The notes under the pieces: model-generated
Told to the model about the DNA's origin: nothing
Database searches by the model: none
Seen by the model: only the letters and a program-made list of their open reading frames with translations
Translations under genes and position numbers: made by a program
Origin: Dyadobacter sediminis
Lineage (GTDB): Bacteria > Bacteroidota > Bacteroidia > Cytophagales > Spirosomataceae
Assembly: GCF_005860765.1 (NCBI RefSeq)
Contig: NZ_VCEI01000029.1
Span: forward strand, 1 to 64,000
DNA: 64,000 nt
Direction of reading: 5' to 3'
Shown: positions 35,838-44,042 of the stretch, in pieces
How positions within the stretch are numbered: position 1 is the first letter of the stretch
Layout of the letters: each line of letters starts with the position of its first letter

Positions 35838-36233
35838 GTGAACAAATCCGCGAAACAATGGATATCTCTCAGTCTGCTGAGCCTTATGCTTGTAAAAGTA
35901 TGGGTGATCCCGTTGTTGTATCTGGATTTCGAAATTCGCCGGGAATATATTGTGGCCAATCTTTGCGAAAACAGAACACGGCCGCAGCTGCATTGCGACG
36001 GCAAATGTTATCTTGCAAAACGCATTGCTTCGCTGGAAGAACAGGAAAAACGACAGGCTGAAAAAAATTATATGGCGCGTCTGATCGATCATGTAATGGA
36101 TCAGCGTGTTTATTTCCGTTTTGCACAGCATACTGTTTCCTGCGAAATGACTTCGGTTCCGCTTTTTACTTATACTTCCCCTTTTACGCCCCGCATAGCC
36201 GTTGATGATATTTTCCATCCGCCGCTCAGCTGA
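35838..36233 (+). CDS. Membrane-anchored Cys-motif protein of the copper-type cluster
   Basis: This 131-residue protein has one N-terminal membrane helix (about residues 8-29). A conserved block YIVANLCENRTRP then HCDGKCYLAKR follows, placing Cys43, Cys53 and Cys57 with His52 just outside the membrane, a plausible metal site. A charged helix and a C-terminal tail follow. I take the GTG at 35838 as start because the upstream extension does not look coding. Similar proteins are common in Bacteroidota but unnamed. It lies 117 bases before the MbnP-like gene, in the same direction. Function in metal handling is inferred from the Cys motif and context. Confidence 0.6.
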   Translation: MNKSAKQWISLSLLSLMLVKVWVIPLLYLDFEIRREYIVANLCENRTRPQLHCDGKCYLAKRIASLEEQEKRQAEKNYMARLIDHVMDQRVYFRFAQHTVSCEMTSVPLFTYTSPFTPRIAVDDIFHPPLS

Positions 36234-36349
36234 TCAGTTAAAATCATTTTTTGTTTTACCAAAACCGGCAAAACAGCTCTTAATCAATTCGTTGGCTTAT
36301 TTGGCTTCTGAAAAGAGCCGGGTATGCTGCTATTTTAACTTTTATCAAG

Positions 36350-37171
36350 ATGAAGCGTAAATTTTCATATATCTTTCTGTCACTTACGACAGCCTTCTTT
36401 TTCCTCTTTCTGGTTTCCTGCAATGACGACGATCCGGTTACCGATCCGGCAACAAAAGGCAGTATCCGTTTTGAATTTGACAATGTAGCCGGCGACAGAG
36501 ACCTGAAATTAAATACAGATACGTACCAGAATGCAGCCGGAGAGAATTTTACAGTTTCCAGGCTGAACTACTACATTTCCAATATAAAACTTAAGAATGC
36601 CGACGGAACCACTTTTACTGTTCCGCAGGATTCCAGCTATTTTCTGATCCGGGAATCAGTTGCAGAATCACAGCAAATCAGGATCAGCAATGTGCCTTCG
36701 GGAGAATATACGGGTGTGGAATTTATGATTGGCATCGACAGTACCAAAAGCGTTTCTGACCCTTCACAGCGGAAAGGCGTTCTGGATACGGGAACCGGCC
36801 CGACAAACGAAGAAGGCATGTACTGGAACTGGAACCCGGGCTATATTTTCCTGTTGATGGAAGGCAATTCGCCGGTAGCTGGTTCATTAAGCGGCAAATT
36901 TTACTATCATATCGGCGGATTCGGCGGACGTACCGAAAAAACGCTGAACAATACGCGTATCGCAAAAGTGGATTTTGGCGGCAAAAAAGCCATTGTCACA
37001 ACAGAACTGAGCCCGGAAGTACATTTGCTCGCAGATGTTCTCAAAGTTTTCAGCGGTTCCACACAAGTCAGTTTGGCAAAGAATTTCAGTGTCATGTACG
37101 AGAATTTTTCTGTCAACATTGCTGACAATTATGTCAATATGTTTAGTCTGGATCATATTCATGCCGATTGA
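36350..37171 (+). CDS. MbnP-like copper-binding lipoprotein
   Basis: This 273-residue protein has a lipobox signal (FLFLVSC, Cys24). The mature protein has the MbnP pattern: LNYYISNIKL near the start, GVEFMIGIDSTK in the middle, EEGMYWNWNPGYIFLLMEG with Trp159 and Trp161, GKFYYHIGGFGG, and a His-containing C-terminus. In methanotrophs, MbnP binds Cu(I) and has a Trp turned into kynurenine by the diheme enzyme MbnH. The gene directly after this one encodes an MbnH-like protein, which supports the call. Trp159 or Trp161 is the likely target, by position in the motif. Confidence 0.78.
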   Translation: MKRKFSYIFLSLTTAFFFLFLVSCNDDDPVTDPATKGSIRFEFDNVAGDRDLKLNTDTYQNAAGENFTVSRLNYYISNIKLKNADGTTFTVPQDSSYFLIRESVAESQQIRISNVPSGEYTGVEFMIGIDSTKSVSDPSQRKGVLDTGTGPTNEEGMYWNWNPGYIFLLMEGNSPVAGSLSGKFYYHIGGFGGRTEKTLNNTRIAKVDFGGKKAIVTTELSPEVHLLADVLKVFSGSTQVSLAKNFSVMYENFSVNIADNYVNMFSLDHIHAD

Positions 37172-37193
37172 ATCCGTTAACGGTCTGTAAATA

Positions 37194-38333
37194 ATGAAAA
37201 AAATATGCATGCTTTGCGGTGTGTTTCTGTTCCTTTCCGGATTGTTGAGTTCCTGTGAAAAAGGCACCGACAATCCGGAACCGGAGCCGGGCCCTGTAAC
37301 AAATGAACCCGCTTCGCCTGAATGGAAAAAGCCTGAAAATTTTCCCGATCCGGTTTATGATCTGTCCAAGAATCCGCTGACCGAAGATGGCATTGAGCTG
37401 GGAAGATTTCTGTTTTACGACGGAATTCTGTCGCGTACGGATAAAATCGGCTGCGGTACCTGTCATCAGCAGCAGGCTGCCTTTACACATCACGGCCACG
37501 ATATCAGCCATGGCGTGGACGATTTGCTGGGTACCCGCAATACGCCGGCAATCCAGAACCTGGCGTGGAATACTTCATTTTTCTGGGACGGAGGGGTTCA
37601 TGATATGGACCTTGTTCCGCCTGTTCCGATGGAAAACCAAGTGGAAATGGGCGAAAAGATGGGGAATGTTATTGAAAAACTTAAAAAAACGCCTGTTGCC
37701 GGAGCTGCCAAGCAAGTGAATTATCCAAAAATGTTCAAAGCTGCGTTTGGTACGGAAGAAATTACGTCGGAACGGCTTGTAAAAGCTTTGTCCCAGTTTA
37801 TGATGACGATGGTTTCTTCCAATTCACGCTATGATTATCATCTGAGAGGCGATGCGGCGGCATTGACGACGCAGGAAAAAGAAGGATTAACGCTTTTTCA
37901 GCAAAAATGCGCCTCCTGCCACAACGGAATACTTTTCACAGATGACAGCTTTCGAAACAATGGATTGATCCCGAACAAGATCAACGATCAGGGACGTTAC
38001 GCAATTACACTGAATGAAGCGGACCGGCTCAAATTCAAGGTGCCGAGCCTGCGGAATGTGGGACTTACGGCTCCGTACATGCACGACGGACGCTTTAACA
38101 CACTGCAGGAAGTTCTTGACCATTATGCCAATGACCAGAACAGCAGCAGCATTGACAGCATTTATGTTTCTTCCTCACTGGACCCGTTACTGAATATTAC
38201 AGGCCAGAAACGCGGCATATCGCTTACTGCACAGCAAAAGAAATCCATTATTGCATTCCTGAAAACCCTGGATGACAAGCAATTTATTACGGACAAGCGC
38301 TTTTCGGATCCGGGAATCGGTACTTCATTCTAA
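37194..38333 (+). CDS. MbnH/diheme cytochrome c peroxidase-like lipoprotein
   Basis: This 379-residue protein has a lipoprotein signal (LSSC, Cys21) and a Pro/Glu-rich linker. Two c-type haem sites follow: CGTCH at residues 87-91 and CASCH at 239-243. It also has the peroxidase-family segments LGRFLFYDG, GTRNTPAIQNLAW, FFWDGG and PYMHDGRF. Family members reduce peroxide or, as MbnH and MauG, build a bis-Fe(IV) state that oxidises a partner protein. It lies 22 bases after the MbnP-like gene, so modification of that protein is the likely role. Confidence 0.85.
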   Translation: MKKICMLCGVFLFLSGLLSSCEKGTDNPEPEPGPVTNEPASPEWKKPENFPDPVYDLSKNPLTEDGIELGRFLFYDGILSRTDKIGCGTCHQQQAAFTHHGHDISHGVDDLLGTRNTPAIQNLAWNTSFFWDGGVHDMDLVPPVPMENQVEMGEKMGNVIEKLKKTPVAGAAKQVNYPKMFKAAFGTEEITSERLVKALSQFMMTMVSSNSRYDYHLRGDAAALTTQEKEGLTLFQQKCASCHNGILFTDDSFRNNGLIPNKINDQGRYAITLNEADRLKFKVPSLRNVGLTAPYMHDGRFNTLQEVLDHYANDQNSSSIDSIYVSSSLDPLLNITGQKRGISLTAQQKKSIIAFLKTLDDKQFITDKRFSDPGIGTSF

Positions 38334-38344
38334 CCTGAGCTGAA

Positions 38345-39256
38345 ATGAAATTCAAATATATTTTTTTCCTATTTTCCCTGTTGCTTATTTCCCGTTCGTC
38401 GTTTGCCTGCGATGCATGCGGCTGCTCAAACAGCGGTTCGTATTTCGGGCTTATGCCTCAGTCCAACAAATCGCTGCTTGGCATCCGGTATTCGCAGCTG
38501 AACTTTACAACGCATCCGGAAAGCCATGTACTTAAGACGCAGGAAACATTTAATGTTACAGAAATTTACGCGCGTTTTTTTCCTGTAAAGCGTGTTCAGG
38601 TCATGGCGTTCCTGCCGTACCGCTTTGCCCGGCAAGTGACAACTTCCGAAACAAAAAAACAAAATGGACTCAGTGACGCCACAATCCTGATGAATTACAA
38701 TGTCATCAACACGTTCATGGATACAGAAACTGCCTCTGATTTCACGCATACGCTTTTGATCGGGGGCGGAGTCAAGCTTCCTACCGGAAAATTCCGTTAT
38801 GATGAAAATCTGCTGACCGAAGTAGCCAATGCCAATTTCCAGTCCGGAACGGGAAGCACTGATTTTATCCTGAATGCATTTTACACGGTCAACAAAGGGC
38901 CATGGGGACTTTCCATGAATGTCTCCAGAAAGTTCAACACGACCAATTCGGAAAATTATCGTTTCGGAAATCAGCTTTACGGAACCGTTGATCTTTACCG
39001 GTCTTTTGAACTTGGAAAAATCAGTGTGACGCCGAACGTTGGCCTTTATAGTGAAAAATCGGAACTGGGAACCAGAGACGGCAAAAAAGTACTGGAAACA
39101 GGCGGTACCATGCTGAACGGCACCATCGGAGTTACCCTTTTCGCAAACCGGTGGACACTTGGAGTCAGCGTACAAAAACCTTTGGCGCAGGATCTTTCCG
39201 CCGGTTTTGTGCAGGCTCATTCCAGAGGCCTGGTCCAGGTCGGATGGCTGTTTTAA
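38345..39256 (+). CDS. Exported beta-barrel protein with CxxCxC N-terminus
   Basis: This 303-residue protein has a signal peptide (about residues 1-21). The mature N-terminus is CDACGCSNSG, placing Cys22, Cys25 and Cys27 in a metal-binding-like cluster. The rest is alternating strands ending in LVQVGWLF, a typical outer-membrane barrel with a terminal aromatic residue. It starts 12 bases after the MbnH-like gene. An outer-membrane channel or sensor in metal uptake is a reasonable inference. A lipoprotein at Cys22 is possible but the -3 residue is Ser, not Leu. Confidence 0.72.
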   Translation: MKFKYIFFLFSLLLISRSSFACDACGCSNSGSYFGLMPQSNKSLLGIRYSQLNFTTHPESHVLKTQETFNVTEIYARFFPVKRVQVMAFLPYRFARQVTTSETKKQNGLSDATILMNYNVINTFMDTETASDFTHTLLIGGGVKLPTGKFRYDENLLTEVANANFQSGTGSTDFILNAFYTVNKGPWGLSMNVSRKFNTTNSENYRFGNQLYGTVDLYRSFELGKISVTPNVGLYSEKSELGTRDGKKVLETGGTMLNGTIGVTLFANRWTLGVSVQKPLAQDLSAGFVQAHSRGLVQVGWLF

Positions 39257-39364
39257 GATTTAATGCTTTCCATTTTCCGCAATGATTAAACGTTCATTAA
39301 AATCAAGGAAAATTGGAGGATGCATTGTTTCTTTGTAAAAATTTAAAAGTTGCCGGTTAATTAT

Positions 39365-39694
39365 ATGCAAAGCGGAGAAAAAAATGCGCAGCCCTGGTTG
39401 GGTAAAATGCAGGAAAAATGGGGATTGGAAACAACCAGGCAAGTGCTGCTGGTACTGGCAGTCTTCAGTTTGTCAGGCTCTTCCGTTGTATGGCTCAGAA
39501 AAGGTCTTTTTTACCTGCTTGGCTATGACGAAACAACCCCGATGTGGCTGAAAACCATTACGTATATTCTGTTTATTTTTCCTACATACCAAAGTCTTTT
39601 GTTGTTGTACGGATTTTTACTGGGCCAGTTTTCCTTCTTCTGGGAAAAGGAAAAGAAAATGTTCCGCTGGATAAAAGCCAAATTCAGCAAGTAA
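39365..39694 (+). CDS. Small conserved membrane protein (two helices)
   Basis: This 109-residue protein has two membrane helices (QVLLVLAVFSLSGSSVVWL and TITYILFIFPTYQSLLLLYG) and a basic C-terminus with EKEKKMFRWIKAK. It resembles a small uncharacterised Bacteroidota family found near ffh and related housekeeping genes. I start at the ATG at 39365; five more codons upstream begin at a TTG. The function is unknown. A terminator separates it from ffh. Confidence 0.65.
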   Translation: MQSGEKNAQPWLGKMQEKWGLETTRQVLLVLAVFSLSGSSVVWLRKGLFYLLGYDETTPMWLKTITYILFIFPTYQSLLLLYGFLLGQFSFFWEKEKKMFRWIKAKFSK

Positions 39695-39735
39695 ACAGGC
39701 ATTTACAGAATCATACTTCATAGTGAATAATTGCA

Positions 39736-39772
39736 GGAGTACGGGATACAACTTTCCTGTACTCCTTATTTT
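39736..39772 (+). terminator. Terminator between the small membrane protein gene and ffh
   Basis: GGAGTACgGGA pairs with TCCtGTACTCC, followed by TTATTTTATTT. Confidence 0.75.
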
Positions 39773-39777
39773 ATTTA

Positions 39778-39785
39778 TACCTTTG
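39778..39785 (+). promoter_or_regulatory. -7 box of ffh
   Basis: TACCTTTG matches TAnnTTTG and lies 43 bases before the ffh ATG. The -33 region has TTT and CTG but no clear TTG. Confidence 0.5.
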
Positions 39786-39828
39786 TAAATTATTTTTAAT
39801 TCAGGTTCAGAATCATACATATCATTCC

Positions 39829-41151
39829 ATGTTTGAAAACTTACAGGACAAACTAAATAACGCCTTTCGCACACTAAAAGGAAAGGACAGGATTTCAGAT
39901 ATAAATGTTGCCGCCACGACCAAGGAAGTACGTAAAGCACTTGTCGATGCCGACGTAAACTTTAAAGTTGCCAAGGAAATTACAGACCGGATCAGGGAAA
40001 AAGCACTGGATCGCAAAATTCTGATTTCGGTAGAACCCGGTCAGATGTTCGTCAAAATCGTTCAGGAAGAACTGACTGAACTGATGGGCGGCCAGGCCGA
40101 AGGAATCAACATCAAAGGCGATCCAGCGGTGATTCTGATTGCCGGTCTGCAGGGTTCGGGTAAAACGACTTTTTCAGGAAAACTTGCCGCCTTGCTGAAA
40201 AAGCAGGGAAGACAGGTTTTGTTGACAGCCTGCGACGTGTACCGCCCGGCTGCGATAGATCAGCTTAAAGTGCTCGGCGAGCAGGTCGGCGTGGAAGTCT
40301 ATTCCGAACCGGAAAACAAAAATGCCGTCAGCATTGCGCAGAATGCCGTCGCTTACGCAAGAAAAATCGGAAAAAAGATCGTGATCGTCGATACAGCCGG
40401 ACGTCTGGCTGTAGATGAGGTCATGATGCAGGAAGTTCAGGATATAAAAACAACCGTAAGACCTTCCGAGATTCTGTTTGTCGTGGATTCCATGACCGGA
40501 CAGGATGCGGTAAATACGGCGAAGACTTTTAATGAAAGACTGAACTTTGACGGTGTTGTACTCACCAAGCTGGATGGCGATTCACGCGGCGGTGCTGCGC
40601 TTTCCATTCGTCAGGTTGTTGAAAAACCGATCAAATACATCAGTACCGGTGAAAAAATGGAGGCGCTTGACTCCTTTTATCCGGATCGTATGGCCAGCAG
40701 GATTCTGGGTATGGGTGACGTTATATCGCTCGTTGAACGCGCGCAGCAGGCGTTTGACGAAGATGAAGCCAAGCGCATCAATGCCAAAATGCGTCAGAAC
40801 AAATTCGATTTTGACGACTTTTTAGGTCAGCTTCAGCAAATCAAGAAAATGGGTAATGTAAAAGACCTGATCGGAATGATTCCGGGAATGGGAAATGCAA
40901 TGAAAGATCTGGATATTGATAATGAATCTTTCAAGCCCATTGAAGCAATTATTCAGTCGATGACCAAAAAGGAAAGAGAAAATCCGGATATCATTGACGG
41001 AAGCCGCAAGAAAAGAATTGCAAACGGCAGCGGAACAACCATTTTACAAGTCAATAATCTGATCAAGCAGTTTGATGAGATGCGGAAAATGATGAAAAAA
41101 ATGAATACCATGCAGGCAGCCGGCAAATTAGGCAAAGCTTTGCGCCGCTGA
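39829..41151 (+). CDS. ffh: Signal recognition particle protein Ffh
   Basis: This 440-residue GTPase targets nascent membrane proteins to FtsY. It has an N-domain with VRKALVDADVNF, the P loop GLQGSGKTTFSGKLA near residue 106, DTAGRL, TKLDGDSRGGAA, and the Met-rich M domain with MGMGDVISLVERAQ, MIPGMG and a C-terminal KMNTMQAAGK. The length is normal. Confidence 0.97.
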   Translation: MFENLQDKLNNAFRTLKGKDRISDINVAATTKEVRKALVDADVNFKVAKEITDRIREKALDRKILISVEPGQMFVKIVQEELTELMGGQAEGINIKGDPAVILIAGLQGSGKTTFSGKLAALLKKQGRQVLLTACDVYRPAAIDQLKVLGEQVGVEVYSEPENKNAVSIAQNAVAYARKIGKKIVIVDTAGRLAVDEVMMQEVQDIKTTVRPSEILFVVDSMTGQDAVNTAKTFNERLNFDGVVLTKLDGDSRGGAALSIRQVVEKPIKYISTGEKMEALDSFYPDRMASRILGMGDVISLVERAQQAFDEDEAKRINAKMRQNKFDFDDFLGQLQQIKKMGNVKDLIGMIPGMGNAMKDLDIDNESFKPIEAIIQSMTKKERENPDIIDGSRKKRIANGSGTTILQVNNLIKQFDEMRKMMKKMNTMQAAGKLGKALRR

Positions 41152-41187
41152 TTTCACCAACACATCACACACTATTGATTCAGGTTC

Positions 41188-41673
41188 ATGAAAAGATTCA
41201 TTCCGATTTTTGCCTTAACGCTGTTGTGCAGCCATGGAAAACTTATGGCGCAATCGTCTGTCGGTTATTATCCGTGGAGTAGCTTGCTTACAGTCAGTAC
41301 AAATCCTAAAAGAACGCTCTGGCTGGATACAAGATTTCAGACCAATTCGCTTTTCAGCAGTTTGAGCGTGGATATTCTGCCCATGTACAATTTCAAAAGA
41401 ACCGAAGTGGTGCAATGGTATGCGGGCGGCGGGTTGCGTTTGAATCCTTTGTACCGGATTTCGGATTCCAATGCGGATCTGATTACTATTGACGGTTACT
41501 CCATAAATGTAGGCGTCAGAATTGCTCCGATTCCGCAAAACAGACAAATTCAGCTTGCGCTCGAACTGAATCCATATGTAAAAGACAAATTTGACAGCGG
41601 TGTTCTTAAAAGTCACTTTGGCGTCATTTATGCTTTTAGTAAAAAGAAGAAAAAAGAAACTTCACAACCCTAG
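41188..41673 (+). CDS. Small exported beta-rich protein
   Basis: This 161-residue protein has a signal peptide ending LMAQ and a series of amphipathic strands (TLWLDTRFQTNS, VVQWYAGGGLRLNP, SINVGVRIAPI, QLALELNPYV, HFGVIYAF). It looks like an eight-stranded outer-membrane barrel, ending in a Lys-rich tail. I do not recognise a family. It lies 36 bases after ffh and ends before a terminator. Confidence 0.6.
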   Translation: MKRFIPIFALTLLCSHGKLMAQSSVGYYPWSSLLTVSTNPKRTLWLDTRFQTNSLFSSLSVDILPMYNFKRTEVVQWYAGGGLRLNPLYRISDSNADLITIDGYSINVGVRIAPIPQNRQIQLALELNPYVKDKFDSGVLKSHFGVIYAFSKKKKKETSQP

Positions 41674-41699
41674 TTTCTGATTTTGATATAAATAAAAAC

Positions 41700-41743
41700 G
41701 CTCTTGAATCCGGTTATTCGCCGTTTGTTCAAGAGCATTTTTA
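41700..41743. terminator. Two-way terminator
   Basis: GCTCTTGAA pairs with TTCAAGAGC around a 19-base loop; T tracts follow on both strands. It lies between two convergent genes. Confidence 0.85.
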
Positions 41744-41811
41744 TTTTATCCGTATAAAACTGCTTTTTTGTAATAGCTAATGGCCTATCGCTAACAGCTC
41801 AAAAAACAAAT

Positions 41812-42477
41812 TCAGTTTCCTCCGCGGCCTGCTTTGTACGAATCATATTCTTCAAGCAACGTAATCAGATCATCGTCTCCGCCAAATTCCAGCTGCTGTT
41901 CCTTGATGACGTAATTCAACTTGTTCTTTTCATCCGTAAGCAATTTTAAAAAGCTGTTTTTATCCGCAAGTTTTACCGGGTTCAGCTTTTCGTTTTTCAA
42001 AATATACAATCGGGCACCTTCATCCATTTCGCGGGTTGCACTTGCTTTTTCCACAGCAATGGGGTTTGTATATTTTTTCAGAAGCTTGGTATTTCCGTCG
42101 TATAGCACCCGGTAAAAACTTTTGTTTGCATAACCATCTACGTCCGGGAAACCGCTTTTAAAAGTATAAAGGTCTGAACCCGTCATAATCGAAAATTCCG
42201 TAATTCCACCCGGAATCCGGAACAAGTTTGCTCCTGATTTGTATTCCACTTCATCTTTTTCAAGATCGTACCGAAGCATCAAACCGTCGTGAACCTGATC
42301 GTCGCTTGTTCTCACCATTCCTGAATACCAGTCTTTAAACAAATAAGGAATATTCCGGCCATTTGCATTGGCAGTTTCCTGAAACGGAATTCCGGCAAGT
42401 CCTGTAGAATCCTGCGCTATGGCTGCATTCCAGCACGACATACAGAGCAACAAGAAAATTCTTAGGGAATATTCCAT
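41812..42477 (-). CDS. Exported hypothetical protein
   Basis: This 221-residue protein has a signal peptide ending AAIAQ. The mature part has NGRNIPYLFKDWYSG, a beta-rich middle (GLMLRYDLEKDEVEYKSG), a SFYRVLYDGNTKLLKKY segment and an acidic C-terminal helix. It resembles periplasmic Bacteroidota proteins of unknown function with a MORN-like or YD strand pattern. It is a single leftward gene, divergent from nuoN. Confidence 0.65.
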   Translation of the reverse strand: MEYSLRIFLLLCMSCWNAAIAQDSTGLAGIPFQETANANGRNIPYLFKDWYSGMVRTSDDQVHDGLMLRYDLEKDEVEYKSGANLFRIPGGITEFSIMTGSDLYTFKSGFPDVDGYANKSFYRVLYDGNTKLLKKYTNPIAVEKASATREMDEGARLYILKNEKLNPVKLADKNSFLKLLTDEKNKLNYVIKEQQLEFGGDDDLITLLEEYDSYKAGRGGN

Positions 42478-42525
42478 GATTTAATAAAGTTAATTTGATA
42501 AGTTCGGATCCGGAGAATCGCAGCA

Positions 42526-42557
42526 TTTAGATTCCCTACCATCTTTGTGTACTTTTG
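42526..42557 (+). promoter_or_regulatory. Promoter that decides the nuoN start
   Basis: A TTTA at 42526-42529 lies 20 bases before a perfect TACTTTTG at 42550-42557. Transcription would start near 42563-42565. The longer reading frame of nuoN starts at a GTG at 42545, inside this promoter, so translation should begin further in. Confidence 0.6.
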
Positions 42558-42580
42558 CCAAAAAAATTGTACCCGTTCCA

Positions 42581-44038
42581 TTGGACATCAATCAGCAGCT
42601 CATACAAATACGACAAAGTCTGGGAGGAATTGCTCCCGAACTGTTCCTGGCCATTTTCTTTTGCCTTTTCCTGTTTGCCGAGCTTGTTTTCATGCGCTTG
42701 CCAAAGAAAGAAAAAGCTTCGCTATACCTCCAGAATGTAGCACTTACGGGCAGCATCGTAACACTTTTGCTTGTTTTGGGCCAATGGAACGAAGAACCCT
42801 CCTATCGTTTTCAGCCTTTGCTCTTTCTGGACCGGCAGGCTGTATTTTTCAAGATTATGATTACGCTTTCCTGGATTTTTACATTGATTCATGTAAGGGT
42901 TCTGAAGTATGATTTCCCGCCCGAATTCAACGCATTGCTGATTGCAGCCGTTGCAGGACTGAATTTGCTGAGCATGTCCACGCATTTTCTGACCATTTAT
43001 CTTTCGCTGGAACTGATTTCCATAAGTTCTTACCTGCTCGTTGCCATTTCGCCTTATAAAAAAGCGGCCGAAGGCGGAATCAAGTATTTGCTTTTTGGTT
43101 CAGTAAGTTCAGCAGTAATGCTTTACGGAATTTCATTGATTTACGGGCTTACCGGAACCCTGGATATTACAAGCGATGCCATGACCGCCGGGCTGAACAA
43201 TAATGCGGAGCTGGTGATAACGGTTACCATTGTACTGACACTTGCCGGGCTCTTGTTCAAGCTTTCGCTCGTTCCGTTTCACGTCTGGACGCCGGATATT
43301 TATGAAGCCGCGCCTACACCGCTTGTTTCCTTTTTATCCGTTGCGCCAAAAGCAGCCGTTATTCTGGTTTTGATGCGGCTTGCTGCTATTTTGCCGGCTT
43401 CTTACTTTTCTATTTTGGGTGGCATTGCCCTAATCAGCATGACAATCGGGAATGTTGCGGCATTATGGCAGTCCAATGCACGGCGATTGCTTGCGTATTC
43501 TTCCATTGCGCAGGCCGGATATCTTCTTGTAGGCATTGCAGCTTACAGCAGGTTCGGGTTTGAAACAGCCGTTTTTTATACTGCTGCTTACCTTTTCATC
43601 AATCTTGCCGCCTTTTTTGTCCTCGATCTTCTACGTCCGCAAAATAACACGGATATGAAGGCATACGAAGGGCTTGGACGGAAACATGTCTGGATTTCAG
43701 GAATTCTAACGGTTGTGATGATTGCTCTCGCCGGGCTTCCTCCGACAGTCGGTTTTACTTCCAAACTGTTTATTTTTTCGGCACTCTGGGAAAGTTACCG
43801 CCAGCAGGAATTTTCCTGGATGCTATGGCTAATGGTCGGCGGGATTTTGAATGCGGCCATTTCCCTTGCCTATTATCTTAAACTTCCTTATCTGCTGTTT
43901 TTCAAAAAAGATATTCAGGAAACGGATGATGTCAACAACCGTTTTTCAGGAAAAGTCATCGCAGGAATTTTGCTGGGTGTTATACTGCTGCTGTTTTTCA
44001 AGCCTGAAATGCTGATGAATTGGATTTCATCTTTCTGA
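42581..44038 (+). CDS. nuoN: NADH-quinone oxidoreductase subunit N
   Basis: This 485-residue membrane protein has about 14 helices and the antiporter-like core of complex I: LLSMSTHFLTIYLSLELISISSYLL (helix with the key Glu), KYLLFGSVSSAVMLYGISL, KLSLVPFHVWTPDIYEAAPTP and LAGLPPTVGFTSKLFIF. It pumps protons as part of complex I. I put the start at the TTG at 42581, just after a promoter and giving MDINQQLIQIRQSL; the GTG at 42545 lies in the -7 box. No other nuo gene is within the window, so it is separate from the rest of the operon. Confidence 0.9.
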   Translation: MDINQQLIQIRQSLGGIAPELFLAIFFCLFLFAELVFMRLPKKEKASLYLQNVALTGSIVTLLLVLGQWNEEPSYRFQPLLFLDRQAVFFKIMITLSWIFTLIHVRVLKYDFPPEFNALLIAAVAGLNLLSMSTHFLTIYLSLELISISSYLLVAISPYKKAAEGGIKYLLFGSVSSAVMLYGISLIYGLTGTLDITSDAMTAGLNNNAELVITVTIVLTLAGLLFKLSLVPFHVWTPDIYEAAPTPLVSFLSVAPKAAVILVLMRLAAILPASYFSILGGIALISMTIGNVAALWQSNARRLLAYSSIAQAGYLLVGIAAYSRFGFETAVFYTAAYLFINLAAFFVLDLLRPQNNTDMKAYEGLGRKHVWISGILTVVMIALAGLPPTVGFTSKLFIFSALWESYRQQEFSWMLWLMVGGILNAAISLAYYLKLPYLLFFKKDIQETDDVNNRFSGKVIAGILLGVILLLFFKPEMLMNWISSF

Positions 44039-44042
44039 GTTG

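Noticed and set aside
38426-39220. A 264-codon minus-strand frame
   Set aside because: It covers the exported barrel gene on the other strand; the plus-strand product has a signal peptide and a proper barrel pattern.
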